A model generated the notes under the pieces. The model ran no database searches. It was not told the origin of the DNA and saw only the letters and a list, made by a program, of their open reading frames with translations. Shown piece after piece: positions 1 to 8,182 of a stretch of DNA of 64,000 nucleotides. How positions within the stretch are numbered: position 1 is the first letter of the stretch; each line of letters opens with the position of its first letter. Source of the stretch: Archangium lansingense (lineage in GTDB: Bacteria > Myxococcota > Myxococcia > Myxococcales > Myxococcaceae). The translations under genes were made by a program, and so were the position numbers. The stretch is from NCBI RefSeq assembly GCF_026626635.1, contig NZ_JAPNKA010000001.1:1612001-1676000 (forward strand), given 5' to 3'.

Positions 1-515
1 TCGGAGACCCCATGGACCCGGGGCCCGCGTGGACGGAGTACGAGGTCGGAGAGGCAACCGCGGCGCGGGTGCTCGCGTGCCGGCCGGAGACGCTGCTCGG
101 CTGGAAGATGCACGGCCTGTTCGAGCGGGGAAAGGGCCGCTTCCGTCCCAAGGACCTCTTCGACGTGTACCTGCTCACCCGGCACGCGCCGCTGGATGCT
201 GCGTTGCTGCCACGGGCGCTGCGGCTGGCGTTCGAATCGCGCGGGGATTCGTTGGAGCTGATGGAGCGGTTGATGGCGGGTGAGTTCGGCCGGAGCCCAT
301 GGAGCAACGAGAAGTGGGCGCGCTATCGGAGCAGCCAGCCAGAGGGACGTCCGGAGGCCTTGGCAGAGGTGGTGACCGCGGTCGCCACGGCGCTCCGGCC
401 CGTTTGGGAGGTTGCCCTCTCCCGCCGCTCTCTCCTCGGCATCAATGCGTCAAGGGCGGACCTTGATGCGTCCTGTCCCGAGACAAACCCCAGGCCACCA
501 GCGCGACGAGGATGA
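1..515 (+). CDS. AbiEii/AbiGii-like nucleotidyltransferase, 5' end cut by window edge
   Basis: The frame is open to the left edge of the window, so the true start lies outside it. The visible part carries the pattern of the C-terminal half of AbiEii/AbiGii-type nucleotidyltransferases: a segment reading ETLLGWKMHGLFERG followed by RPKDLFDVYLL, matching the conserved 'K.H....R...KD..D...L' stretch. In this family the enzyme is the toxin of type IV toxin-antitoxin or phage-abortive systems and usually follows an AbiEi antitoxin gene; that partner would be upstream and is not visible. The last 25 codons overlap, tail to tail, a minus-strand small membrane protein gene with a good ribosome binding site. 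The family call is fairly safe. Whether it is a working toxin cannot be judged without the N-terminal GS..D catalytic part. Confidence 0.6.
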   Translation, partial: GDPMDPGPAWTEYEVGEATAARVLACRPETLLGWKMHGLFERGKGRFRPKDLFDVYLLTRHAPLDAALLPRALRLAFESRGDSLELMERLMAGEFGRSPWSNEKWARYRSSQPEGRPEALAEVVTAVATALRPVWEVALSRRSLLGINASRADLDASCPETNPRPPARRG

Positions 516-669
516 CGGCGAGCACCGCCAGCCAGAGCCAGCCCAGACCCCAGCGGGTGGAGTCGTAGACCTCATAGGGCTCGATGGGCTCACCCGACTG
601 GGCGAGCGCCAGCGCTGGCGTGAAGAAGAGCGACCACAGGAATACTTGCAGTGTGCGGAGATGGATCAT
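442..669 (-). CDS. small membrane protein with signal peptide
   Basis: A 75-residue protein starting at an ATG preceded by GGGAGG seven bases upstream; an in-frame start nine codons earlier lacks such a site. Residues 1 to about 24 form a signal peptide ending in ALALAQ. A short polar stretch (GEPIEPYEVYDSTRW) follows, then one strong transmembrane helix (LGWLWLAVLAVILVALVAWGL), and the protein ends in a short charged tail. It has no enzymatic motif and I do not recognise the family. Its 3' end overlaps the end of the convergent AbiEii-like gene by 74 bp, which is unusual; either gene could be slightly mis-bounded. The signal peptide, helix and ribosome binding site make this frame more convincing than a shadow. 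Confidence 0.6.
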   Translation of the reverse strand: MIHLRTLQVFLWSLFFTPALALAQSGEPIEPYEVYDSTRWGLGWLWLAVLAVILVALVAWGLSRDRTHQGPPLTH

Positions 670-787
670 GGGCGGCCTCCCGCGGCCTGAGCGCACCGGG
701 CCGCTCCTTGAACGGTCGTCACCTCCAGGGACCTGGACAAGGCACGGCTCCAGGGCACTCGGGCGAGCGGCGGGAATCCGGGAGCCT

Positions 788-1555
788 CTAGAGCGGGGGA
801 CGGACGTAGGCCCCGTCCTCCCGGGAGTAGTCCTGGATGTAGACGCGATCGGACGCGCCTGTCTCCTTGCCTTTGCGCGGGGGCTTTTTTGTCTCCACTG
901 GCGTGTCTTGCTTTGGCTCGGGAGCTTCCACGGCGATTGTCTTCATCTCGGCATCGGAGGCACGGGCCCTGTCGATGGCGGCCGCGTCGTAGATGGAGAT
1001 CCACCACCCGCCGAAGCCGTCATTCGCGGTGGGGGGAGTGACCTCGAACGTGAGGCCGGCGCGCTCCAGCTTGTCTTCATCGAGCGACAGGCCGTGGACC
1101 AGCTCTCGGTCGGCGGCTTGCTGGAGAAGTCCGGCCATCAGGTTCCGCAGCTCCTGCTTGGTGCTGGTCTTGCCCGCGTAGATACCGATCTCCACGCCCG
1201 CGGGGTGTTGGGGGTCCCCGTAGATGTTGAGCTCGCCCCGGGACGTCTCGTACGAGAAGTAGGGGACGTACCGGAAGATGCCGACGTCGATGACCTCCGA
1301 TGGAATCTGCTTGAGATCCTTCGCGCCGAACCTTGTCGCGAACGTCTCGATGATCAATCCGGAGTCGATGAGGCGCCCCTCGGTCACGGGTTGCTTGGGC
1401 GCCGGAGCGGACGACAGCGGTGCCGAGGCGGTCTTCAGCGCCGGGGTGGCAGGTTGGACGGGCTGCTCACGGAGCTGCGAACGGCTCGGGTTCGGGCAGC
1501 CCCCGAGCAAGGCCATCGCGAGCAGTCCACTGGCCAGGGCCGGTTTCGGATTCAT
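788..1555 (-). CDS. putative lipoprotein
   Basis: A 255-residue exported protein. It begins MNPKPAL, runs through a hydrophobic segment and ends its signal in the lipobox LLGGC near residue 19. A Ser/Pro/Ala-rich linker then leads to a folded region of mixed charge and a Lys/Pro-rich tail (KQDTPVETKKPPRKGK). The ATG was chosen over an upstream GTG because an AAGGGGAAG stretch precedes it and the signal peptide is then of normal length. No known domain is recognised and no catalytic motif is evident. It sits in a run of minus-strand genes, about 118 bp from the membrane-protein gene downstream. Function unknown; membrane attachment is inferred from the lipobox. Confidence 0.7.
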   Translation of the reverse strand: MNPKPALASGLLAMALLGGCPNPSRSQLREQPVQPATPALKTASAPLSSAPAPKQPVTEGRLIDSGLIIETFATRFGAKDLKQIPSEVIDVGIFRYVPYFSYETSRGELNIYGDPQHPAGVEIGIYAGKTSTKQELRNLMAGLLQQAADRELVHGLSLDEDKLERAGLTFEVTPPTANDGFGGWWISIYDAAAIDRARASDAEMKTIAVEAPEPKQDTPVETKKPPRKGKETGASDRVYIQDYSREDGAYVRPPL

Positions 1556-1669
1556 CTTCCCCTTCGTACGGAACGGAATCATCACGTGCGAGGACTCTAC
1601 CGGATGCCAGCACGGGCTCGGTAGTCGTGCCTGCAGTGGGGGCTCGAAGCACGGGGCGTCACGGCGGGG

Positions 1670-2944
1670 TCAGCTTCCCGGAGAGGGTGGGAAGAGCGAC
1701 GCCGGTGGGGCGAGGACTGCCTCGGGGTAGAAGGGGGAGACTCCATCCAACAGAGGGGCCGGCGCGCCCTGCAGGTGCCGGTCGAAGAAGGCCCGCAGGT
1801 AGTCGCTCAGCACGCGCCACATCCGGCGGCCCTCGATGGTGCCCAGGGCTTGCTTCGCGAACGAGCCCCGCTTCAGCGGGAGCAGACCGCAGTCCGTGAA
1901 GCTCGCATGACCCGCGCCGAGAATCTGGACGCTGTAGCCGGGCAAGGCCCGCGCATACAACCGTTGCCAACCGTCCACCGCGAACTCGCGGTTCGCCTCG
2001 CAGTACTCGACGGACGTGAAGACCTTCTGGTCCACCGACCTGGCGCAGGACTGGACGTACTCCGGGTGCTCGGCGAACAGCTCCAGCAGCGGCTTGGGCA
2101 GGCCTTCCTGGCCGACGGTGCTCCACACGCCTCCATCCAGGTTGGCTGCGGCACGGCACCGCTCATCGCGCGCGCAGAGCTCCACCGCCGCGTTGCCACC
2201 CATGGAGTGACCGAAGGCGCCGAGTCGCTCCAGGTCCATCCGCCCAGCGAGCAGACCGGAGCCGGCGTCCAGTCGCTCCAGCTCGTTGATAAGGGAGCGC
2301 AGGTCCTCGGCCTTCACGCGGACGACCTCGGCCCGGGCGTGCACGTCCTCGTCGTGCGAGGCGTGTGAGGCCTTCAGGGCGCCTCCCACGCTTGCTGGCC
2401 GGAACAGCCGCAGCCGACCATCCGCGAAGGCCGAGAGGGGGAGTGCCTCGTAGGTGTGGCTCACCGCGGCGACGATGTAGCCGTGGCTGGCCAGCTCCTC
2501 GAAGAGGGATGAGTAGTAGAGCGGTGGGAACCCGGCCGGCGAGAAGACGAGCACGGGATGGCGTTGGCGGGGCCGAGCCACGGGCGCTCCCGGTATGGCG
2601 TGGGCCCGCACCCGCGAGGCCTGGAAGCGCCAGAAGAGACTGGTGAGGCGCCATCCCGCGGGCAGGTAGGAGCCGGGCTTCGCCCCACGCTCGGGCTCGG
2701 CGGGATACCAGAGCCAGGCGGACAGCTCTCGCAGCCGGTTCCCTCGGCGGGCGTAGGGTTCCTCGCGCTGCGGGTCCACCCAGTCGAAGGCGGCACGGCC
2801 GACGTCATAGGGCCCCGTTGGCTCCGGGAGGATGACTGGGAAGAGCTGGGCGCGCAGCCGCTGGAAGAGCCAGGTGAGCGCAGCCGCCCCGGCCATAGCT
2901 GTCACAACCGGGTGCCGCTCGTGGAATCGGGTGAACGCCTTCAT
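1670..2944 (-). CDS. alpha/beta hydrolase, PAF-acetylhydrolase-like, membrane-anchored
   Basis: A 424-residue protein with an N-terminal hydrophobic anchor (VVTAMAGAAALTWLF) followed by an alpha/beta-hydrolase fold. The order of motifs fits the platelet-activating-factor acetylhydrolase/dienelactone hydrolase branch: strand and oxyanion region HPVLVFSPAGFPP, then SHGYIVAAVSHTYEA, the nucleophile elbow GHSMGG and a late histidine in GAGHASFTD. The catalytic Ser would be in GHSMGG and the His in GHAS. The start ATG is preceded by GGAGG at good spacing, which excludes the much longer open frame upstream that belongs to the neighbouring gene's shadow. It follows the GspE-N/receiver-like gene by 31 bp and may be cotranscribed with it. 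Substrate unknown; an ester or lipid is likely. Confidence 0.75.
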   Translation of the reverse strand: MKAFTRFHERHPVVTAMAGAAALTWLFQRLRAQLFPVILPEPTGPYDVGRAAFDWVDPQREEPYARRGNRLRELSAWLWYPAEPERGAKPGSYLPAGWRLTSLFWRFQASRVRAHAIPGAPVARPRQRHPVLVFSPAGFPPLYYSSLFEELASHGYIVAAVSHTYEALPLSAFADGRLRLFRPASVGGALKASHASHDEDVHARAEVVRVKAEDLRSLINELERLDAGSGLLAGRMDLERLGAFGHSMGGNAAVELCARDERCRAAANLDGGVWSTVGQEGLPKPLLELFAEHPEYVQSCARSVDQKVFTSVEYCEANREFAVDGWQRLYARALPGYSVQILGAGHASFTDCGLLPLKRGSFAKQALGTIEGRRMWRVLSDYLRAFFDRHLQGAPAPLLDGVSPFYPEAVLAPPASLFPPSPGS

Positions 2945-2975
2945 GGTCACACCTCCGAGGCGGCTCGGTGACGGC

Positions 2976-3857
2976 TCAGCCGTTCGGGCCCGAGTGGGGC
3001 TGCGACGTGTCGCCGACCGAGGCTCGCAGCCGGCGGATGGCGCGCAGCAGCAGCTCGCCATCGAGCGGATTGGAGACGTAGCCCCTCGCTCCAATCTGGT
3101 GGGCGCGCTCGAGCTCCTCGTCCGTGGAGGTCCCGGAGAGGATGAGGGCGCCGGAGATTCGCGCCTCTCCGGCCAGCAGTCCCTCCATGGCCTGCACCGG
3201 CGCGAACACGATGTCCGAGGAGGTCGAGTGCATGACCTCCAGCGGAGAGGCGACCTTGGTCCGCAGGCCGTGTCTCGCGAGCGCCCGCGAGATGAGGGTG
3301 GCGGTGACGGGGGGCCACGCGTAGAGCAACAGGGGCGCGTCCGGCCCCTGGGAGCCGTTGGCCTCGAGGGCCGGCTCGGTAATGTCCTCCTGGAGGCCAT
3401 AGAGCGCGGCGAGCGCATGGTTCAGGGCTGTGTCCGACGCGAGGTGGGGCTCGACGCGGGGCTTACCGGAGACCGCGCGCACCGCGTCCAGCGCCTCGAG
3501 CGAAGCGGGGGCAGGCATGGCGATGTGCAGCACCACGCGCTCCCCCTTCTCGAGCCTCAGCGGCACCACCCGGTACTTCTGGGCAATGCGCTTGGGCACC
3601 AGCCGAGTGAGCTTGGGATCCAACCGTTCGCGATCCAGGTCGATGGCGTCCAGGCCGAGCTGCAGCGAGAGGGCGCGCAGGATGTCGGCCTCGGTGCACA
3701 GCCCCTCGCGCACCAGCGCTCGTCCGAGCGGAACACGGGTCTCATGGTGGTGCACCAGACCGAGCCGGAGCTGGGCTCGGTCGATGAGCCCTAGCTCCAT
3801 CAGGATTTCACCGAGCATGCGCCTGGACCCGAGCTGCATGGCTGTAACCGTTGCCAT
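2976..3857 (-). CDS. GspE N-terminal (MshEN) domain protein with degenerate receiver domain
   Basis: A 293-residue protein in two parts. Residues 10-150 resemble the N-terminal MshEN/GSPII_E_N domain of type II secretion and type IV pilus ATPases (MLGEILMELGLI, LGRALVREGL, then DLDRERLDPKLTRLVPKRIAQ). In some homologues this domain binds cyclic di-GMP. Residues 165-285 have the length and end pattern of a response-regulator receiver (AHQIGARGYVSNPLDGELLLRAIRRL), but the usual phosphoacceptor Asp region reads DIVFAPVQAMEG and the conserved Lys-Pro pair is Asn-Pro. No ATPase domain is present. It is therefore likely a phosphorylation-independent regulatory or scaffolding protein. The start is preceded by AGGGG. 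Neighbours are an alpha/beta hydrolase downstream and an unknown 141-residue gene upstream. Confidence 0.7.
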   Translation of the reverse strand: MATVTAMQLGSRRMLGEILMELGLIDRAQLRLGLVHHHETRVPLGRALVREGLCTEADILRALSLQLGLDAIDLDRERLDPKLTRLVPKRIAQKYRVVPLRLEKGERVVLHIAMPAPASLEALDAVRAVSGKPRVEPHLASDTALNHALAALYGLQEDITEPALEANGSQGPDAPLLLYAWPPVTATLISRALARHGLRTKVASPLEVMHSTSSDIVFAPVQAMEGLLAGEARISGALILSGTSTDEELERAHQIGARGYVSNPLDGELLLRAIRRLRASVGDTSQPHSGPNG

Positions 3858-3917
3858 GCGGCCCCTGTCCGGCGATGGGCATCCAGACGAGCCCTTGCCT
3901 TGCCGGCTGCCCTCCGG

Positions 3918-4343
3918 TCAGAAGTCGACGATGGAGGCGCGGCCCCGGAGCGGAACGGCGATGTACGTCTGTAGCTGGGCGTCGGTGGGGAGCCGAGCGA
4001 ACCGGCTGCGGGTGAGGAATCCATGCGTCTCGATGCGCACCTCGCGCTCCGGGCCATCGACGCGGGCCCTTGGAATCACCACGGTGAACAGGAGCGAGCC
4101 TGCATCGGCATCCGGCTCGAGCGTGATGGTGACCAGCGTCCCGAGCTCCGTCTCCTCCTGACGAATCTCATCTCCGCTCGCATTCACCTCCCGGCAGGAG
4201 TCCTGGTACTGGAACCGGGCCTCGCCGGTGAAGCTGGTCGTCGAAAAGTGGATGGCGACCCCCCGGCCCAACAGCTCGAACATGTTGGGCGCGACCGGCT
4301 CGGTGCGGGTCTCCGGGATGGTGTGGACGGGTGCGGCTTCCAT
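3918..4343 (-). CDS. hypothetical protein, 141 residues
   Basis: A soluble 141-residue protein. The ATG is set by an excellent AGGAGG ribosome binding site; an upstream in-frame start is ignored. The middle reads as a beta-rich domain (GVAIHFSTTSFTGEARFQYQ, then GTLVTITLEPDADAGSLLFTVVIPR), followed by ETHGFLTRSRFARLPTDAQLQ. No signal peptide, membrane helix or catalytic motif is visible. I do not recognise the family. It lies 60 bp upstream of the MshEN/receiver-like gene and 78 bp downstream of a ZIP transporter gene on the same strand. Confidence 0.7.
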   Translation of the reverse strand: MEAAPVHTIPETRTEPVAPNMFELLGRGVAIHFSTTSFTGEARFQYQDSCREVNASGDEIRQEETELGTLVTITLEPDADAGSLLFTVVIPRARVDGPEREVRIETHGFLTRSRFARLPTDAQLQTYIAVPLRGRASIVDF

Positions 4344-4421
4344 GGTGTTCCTCCTGTCGGGTCCAATGCAGTCCGAGAGGGCTGCCACGGAAGATGGAGG
4401 GGGCATTTCCCGGAAGTGACG

Positions 4422-5213
4422 TCAGCCGTGTGCGCCGAGGACATGCCGCTCGATCACACCCACGGTGGCCACGAGCGCCAGCCCCAGGAGGAAGCCGAGC
4501 AGGCGACCGCGTGCGGCGCCCGGAGTCTGGATGCGGCGCAACTCTGGCAGCAAGTCCGTGGCGCCGATGTAGAGGAAGGTGCCGCTGGCGAGCGCCAAGA
4601 TGATGCCCTCCAGTCCATCCATCCACTGCGAGCCCAGCAGCACCGCCCCGGCCCCGGCCAATGCGGTGAGCTGCACGGCCCCGAGTGCCAGCAGGGCGCG
4701 CACGCGCGACAGCCCCGCGGCACGCAGCAGCGCGTAATCCCCCACCTCCTGCGGAAGCTCGTGGGCAATCACGGCCAGGGCAGCGGCGAGGCCGGCCTCA
4801 GGTGAGGCGAGGAAGGCCGCCGCCACCGCTGCCCCGTCTCCGAGGTTGTGCAGCGCGTCCGCCGCCAGCAGTGACGGCACCACGGTGGAGGGGGCGCTCG
4901 TGAGCCCGTCGTGATGGTGGGGATGGCCCGGGGCATGGGCCGAGTGGTCATGGTGATGGGGCCCGAGGAACCACTCGACGAAGGTAAGGGCCAGGAAGCT
5001 GGCGAGTGCCCAGCGGAAGGCGCCTGTTCCCGCGGCTTCGACGGCCTCGGGGAGGATTTCCAGGAACACCGCGCCAATCAGTGCCCCGGCCGCGAAGGCA
5101 ACCAGGGCCGACAGGTGACGCTTCAGCCAGCGCTCGGAGAGGAGCCCCCCCGTCAATCCCGCGAGGCCGTCCGCGAGGACCGCCAGCAAGATGAAGAGGG
5201 TGGTGCGTTCCAT
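4422..5213 (-). CDS. ZIP family metal transporter
   Basis: A 263-residue integral membrane protein with about eight hydrophobic segments. Between predicted helices 3 and 4 lies a His-rich loop (HHHDHSAHAPGHPHHHDG) typical of ZIP (ZupT/ZIP11-type) transporters. It is followed by the family's conserved helices containing ADALHNLGDG (helix IV, metal-site H and D) and AVIAHELPQEVGDY (helix V, HELPQE, the signature ZIP motif). It should carry divalent metals such as zinc into the cytoplasm across the inner membrane. Both metal-site helices are complete, so the protein looks functional. The chosen ATG excludes a long shadow extension. It ends 78 bp before an unknown gene and starts 16 bp after a hydrolase gene, so the three may share a transcript. 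Confidence 0.9.
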   Translation of the reverse strand: MERTTLFILLAVLADGLAGLTGGLLSERWLKRHLSALVAFAAGALIGAVFLEILPEAVEAAGTGAFRWALASFLALTFVEWFLGPHHHDHSAHAPGHPHHHDGLTSAPSTVVPSLLAADALHNLGDGAAVAAAFLASPEAGLAAALAVIAHELPQEVGDYALLRAAGLSRVRALLALGAVQLTALAGAGAVLLGSQWMDGLEGIILALASGTFLYIGATDLLPELRRIQTPGAARGRLLGFLLGLALVATVGVIERHVLGAHG

Positions 5214-5229
5214 GTTCAGGCTTCCATGT

Positions 5230-6012
5230 TCAGGTTTCCGAGGTGAGCCACCGCAGCAGCGCGTCCGGGGCGTCCACGTGGACGAAGTGGCCCGCGTTCG
5301 GGAGCGTGGCCACCGGGCAGCCCAGGGCCTCCATCCGCGCCAGGTCCGAGTCAGAGACGTAGTGGGCCCGGCCGCCACGGATGCAGCGCACCTTCGCGCC
5401 CGGGCGTGCCAGCGCGGCCCACAGGTCCTCGCCGTTCACCCGCCCGTGGAACTCGGCGAGCGACTCGCGGTCGAAGCGCCAGCGCACCGTGCCGTCCGGC
5501 GCCGACTCGAGGTTCATGAGGAGCCAGTCCGACAGCGGTCCGGACAGCCCGCGCCCCATCAACTCCGCGCGCATCGTCCTGCGATCCGGCGCACTGGGAG
5601 GCGCGGCCCGGAGGATCTCCAACACCTTGCCGCTCTCCGACAGGCTGGAGGGAATGGGGTTGGGGGAGATGTCCAGCAGCGTCACGCTGGCCACGTCGGC
5701 GGGGGAGCGAAGGCTGGCGGCGAGCGACACACGCCCTCCCAGCGAGTGCCCCACCAGGTCCAGCGGTCCATGAAGCCCGGCCGCGCGCGCCGTCTCCAGC
5801 ACGTCCCCGGCCACCGTGGACAGCGTGGCCCCGGGCGGCAGCCGCGGCGAGGTGCCGTGCCCCGTCAAATCCACGAGGAGGAAGCGGCGGCTCTTGTCCA
5901 CCTCGCTCCACGCAGTGGCCAGCGAGCGCAGGTTGCGCCCCGTGCCGAGGAAACCATGCAGCAGCACCGTGGGCCGCTGCCCCTCACCCACCTGGAAGCT
6001 CTCGAGAATCAC
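5230..6012 (-). CDS. alpha/beta hydrolase, YbfF/epoxide-hydrolase-like esterase
   Basis: A 260-residue soluble hydrolase with a full alpha/beta-fold motif set: oxyanion-hole segment TVLLHGFLGTGRNLRSL, LLVDLTGHGTSP, nucleophile elbow GHSLGGRV, and a catalytic His in LPNAGHFVHVDAP near the C-terminus. The HGFLG/GRN and LVDLTGHG pattern is like the YbfF (acyl-CoA esterase) group and MenH-like proteins. It could be an esterase or thioesterase; the sequence alone does not give the substrate. The start ATG lies 46 bp after the end of the erythromycin-esterase-like gene, and the stop is 16 bp before the ZIP transporter start, consistent with an operon. Confidence 0.85.
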   Translation of the reverse strand: MILESFQVGEGQRPTVLLHGFLGTGRNLRSLATAWSEVDKSRRFLLVDLTGHGTSPRLPPGATLSTVAGDVLETARAAGLHGPLDLVGHSLGGRVSLAASLRSPADVASVTLLDISPNPIPSSLSESGKVLEILRAAPPSAPDRRTMRAELMGRGLSGPLSDWLLMNLESAPDGTVRWRFDRESLAEFHGRVNGEDLWAALARPGAKVRCIRGGRAHYVSDSDLARMEALGCPVATLPNAGHFVHVDAPDALLRWLTSET

Positions 6013-6058
6013 GGTTGCCTCCTATAGCCCGAGAGCCTCCGCACCGCAGCGTCTTCGC

Positions 6059-7423
6059 TCACATACCGAAAGGCCAGGTATCCGCGGCATCCTCCTCCTC
6101 GTGGCCGGCGTCGCGATCCAGGGGCTGCAGGGCGCTGGTGCGGTCATAGTGAAGCACCGCGTCGAACTGTGCCGGCAGGTCCGCGTAGAAGTAATGGCTG
6201 TAGCGCTCGCTGTGGGGCGCGTAGATGACGCCAATGGCCCGCTCCAGCCGCCGCTCGCGCAGACCCGAGCCCGCCTCGCCCAGGTCCTCCATCCTCAGCA
6301 GGAAGCCGGGGAGGCCCACCTCGTGGAAGAGCGCCTCGTAGCTGCCTCGCATCGCCGGCCGCACCCGCCGCCTCAACCCCGGCATGTCCCACTGCCGCGC
6401 GGCGATGACGCTGCCCGAGTGCGTGGTGAAGCCGACGTTGTACGTCTCCCGGCCATGGCGCTCTCGCAGGAGCTGGCCCAGGTTCAGCTCTCCCTGGTCC
6501 CCCATCTGCGTGGCGCGCGCGTCCCCCAGGTGCGAGTTGTGCGCCCAGATGACCAGGCGCGCCGGATTGCCGTAGCGGCGCCCGAGGTACTCGGCCAGGG
6601 CATCCGTGGTGTCCGCCATGTGCGTGTCGCGCAGGTTCCAGGACTCGTCGCGCCCCGCGTACATGGTGCGGTAGTAGGTCTCCGCGTCACGTGCGAGCTG
6701 GGCGTTCTGCTCCGCGTAGAAGAGCGCATCTTCCTCGCGAGCCCCATCCATCACCTTGCGCTGGCGCAGGTCCAGCAGCTGCTCGACGACCTCGGCCTCG
6801 CACGTGTCGGCGAAGCCATAGGCCGTGGCATGGCCGTAGGCCTGCGGGTCCGTGCCGTAGCGGTCGAAGCATGCGTAGCGGTGCCGGGCCCGTGCCGCCG
6901 CCGCGGGGTCCCTCGGCTCCAGGTAGCGAATCACCTCGCGCATGGAGGAGTGCAGGCTGTAGAGGTCCAGCCCGAAGAAGCCCACGAGGGGCGAGTCCTT
7001 TCCCCGCGCGGCGTTGTGCGCGCGCAGCCACTCCATCAGCTCCAGCATCTCCTGGTTGCGCCACATCCACCGGGGGAAGCGCTGGAAGTTGTCGAGCGCC
7101 TGCCTCGCATCCGCGTCCGAGCCCTCGCCATGCACGTACTGGTTGAGCCGCAGCGCGTCCGGCCAGTCCGCCTCCACCGCTACGGCGCTGAAGCCCCGCT
7201 CGACGATGAGCCGGCGAGTAAGCGCGGCACGTGCCTTGTAGAACTCGTGCGTGCCGTGAGTGGCCTCGCCCAGCAGGACGAAGCGCGCATCGCCGATGCC
7301 CTCCAGCAGTGCGTCGAAGTCCGAATCCTCCTTCTTCAGGGGAATGGCCGCGGTGCGTACACCGTCGATGAGCTCTGGACGGAATTCCTGCGCGCCTTGC
7401 CTGTCTTCATCGAACGGATTCAT
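6059..7423 (-). CDS. erythromycin esterase family protein
   Basis: A 454-residue protein of the erythromycin-esterase/succinoglycan-biosynthesis (EreA/EreB-like) family. Its motifs run in family order: FVLLGEATHGTHEFYKAR (metal-binding Glu and catalytic His), VAVEADWPDALRLNQYV, FFGLDLYSL, VIWAHNSHLGDAR and GFTTHSGSV. True Ere enzymes open the macrolide ring, but most chromosomal homologues of this length have no tested activity, so a resistance role should not be assumed. The ATG MNPFDED was preferred because the protein then begins near the family start; no strong ribosome binding site is visible. It heads a minus-strand run followed by the esterase and ZIP genes. Confidence 0.85.
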   Translation of the reverse strand: MNPFDEDRQGAQEFRPELIDGVRTAAIPLKKEDSDFDALLEGIGDARFVLLGEATHGTHEFYKARAALTRRLIVERGFSAVAVEADWPDALRLNQYVHGEGSDADARQALDNFQRFPRWMWRNQEMLELMEWLRAHNAARGKDSPLVGFFGLDLYSLHSSMREVIRYLEPRDPAAAARARHRYACFDRYGTDPQAYGHATAYGFADTCEAEVVEQLLDLRQRKVMDGAREEDALFYAEQNAQLARDAETYYRTMYAGRDESWNLRDTHMADTTDALAEYLGRRYGNPARLVIWAHNSHLGDARATQMGDQGELNLGQLLRERHGRETYNVGFTTHSGSVIAARQWDMPGLRRRVRPAMRGSYEALFHEVGLPGFLLRMEDLGEAGSGLRERRLERAIGVIYAPHSERYSHYFYADLPAQFDAVLHYDRTSALQPLDRDAGHEEEDAADTWPFGM

Positions 7424-7630
7424 GCAGTGAAGGTGGGCAGGTGGCCCGGACCTGCCCAATTGGCCCGCGCAAGCCGGAGGGTTGACAGACGGGAGGGCGC
7501 GCCCGCTCCCCAACTGGCCCTCCCTTGGCGAGCAGGCGAGCGCTCTCTGCCAATACAGGAATAAGCAGGCTGGCCGACCCTAGAGGGTATGACCACCTTC
7601 GACGACATGGAGCCCAAGCGGGAAGACACC

Positions 7631-8182
7631 ATGGGGATGGTAGGGCGGGGTTTGCTGGGCGTGCGCTGGCTGGTGCTGGCAATGACGCTGATGGCGGGGA
7701 CGGCGCAGGCCAAGGTGATGGCGGGAGTTCGCCTGCCGGATGCCATCTCGCTTCAGGGCAAGGAGCTGCTGCTGGAGCACATAGATCTCAAGAAGAAGCT
7801 CTTCTTCGAGCTCTACGTCTGGGGTCTCTACCTGGAGCAGAAGCCGGCCTCTACCCAGCAGGCCATCGCCTTTCAGGGCCCCAAACAGCTCCAGCTCCAC
7901 TTCCGGCGCAGCATCAAGCGCGAGCAACTGGCGGAGGCCTTCCGCACCTTCCTCTCCAACAGCCGGGTGCTGCGCTCACCAGCGATGAAGCTTCAGTCGG
8001 AGCAGCTCATCCAATCGCTCAAGAGCGTGCGCAAGGGCGACTCGCTGCTCATCACCTATCTGCCGGACAAAGGCCTGCTCATCTCCGGTGAGGGCAGCCG
8101 GGGCGCGATGATTCCCGGCAAGGCCTTCGCGGACGCGCTCTTCGACGCGTGGCTGTCGGAGAACCCCATCTACGCGCGCTAG
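7631..8182 (+). CDS. secreted chalcone-isomerase-fold protein
   Basis: A 183-residue exported protein of the bacterial chalcone-isomerase-like group. A signal peptide (VRWLVLAMTLMAGTAQA) precedes AGVRLPDAISLQGKELLLEH, LFFELYVWGLYLEQKP and FLSNSRVLRSPAMKL. The tail segment GMLISG-type 'GLLISGEGSRGAMIPGKAFADALFDAWL' region is typical, since CHI-fold homologues end in a G..IPG..F..AL...W pattern. Plant-type flavonoid chemistry is unlikely here; bacterial and plant non-catalytic homologues bind fatty acids or act in the envelope. Of three in-frame ATGs, the last is chosen because GGGAAG sits six bases upstream and gives a compact signal peptide. Its end overlaps the convergent TPR/cNMP protein gene by 4 bp. 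Confidence 0.75.
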   Translation: MGMVGRGLLGVRWLVLAMTLMAGTAQAKVMAGVRLPDAISLQGKELLLEHIDLKKKLFFELYVWGLYLEQKPASTQQAIAFQGPKQLQLHFRRSIKREQLAEAFRTFLSNSRVLRSPAMKLQSEQLIQSLKSVRKGDSLLITYLPDKGLLISGEGSRGAMIPGKAFADALFDAWLSENPIYAR

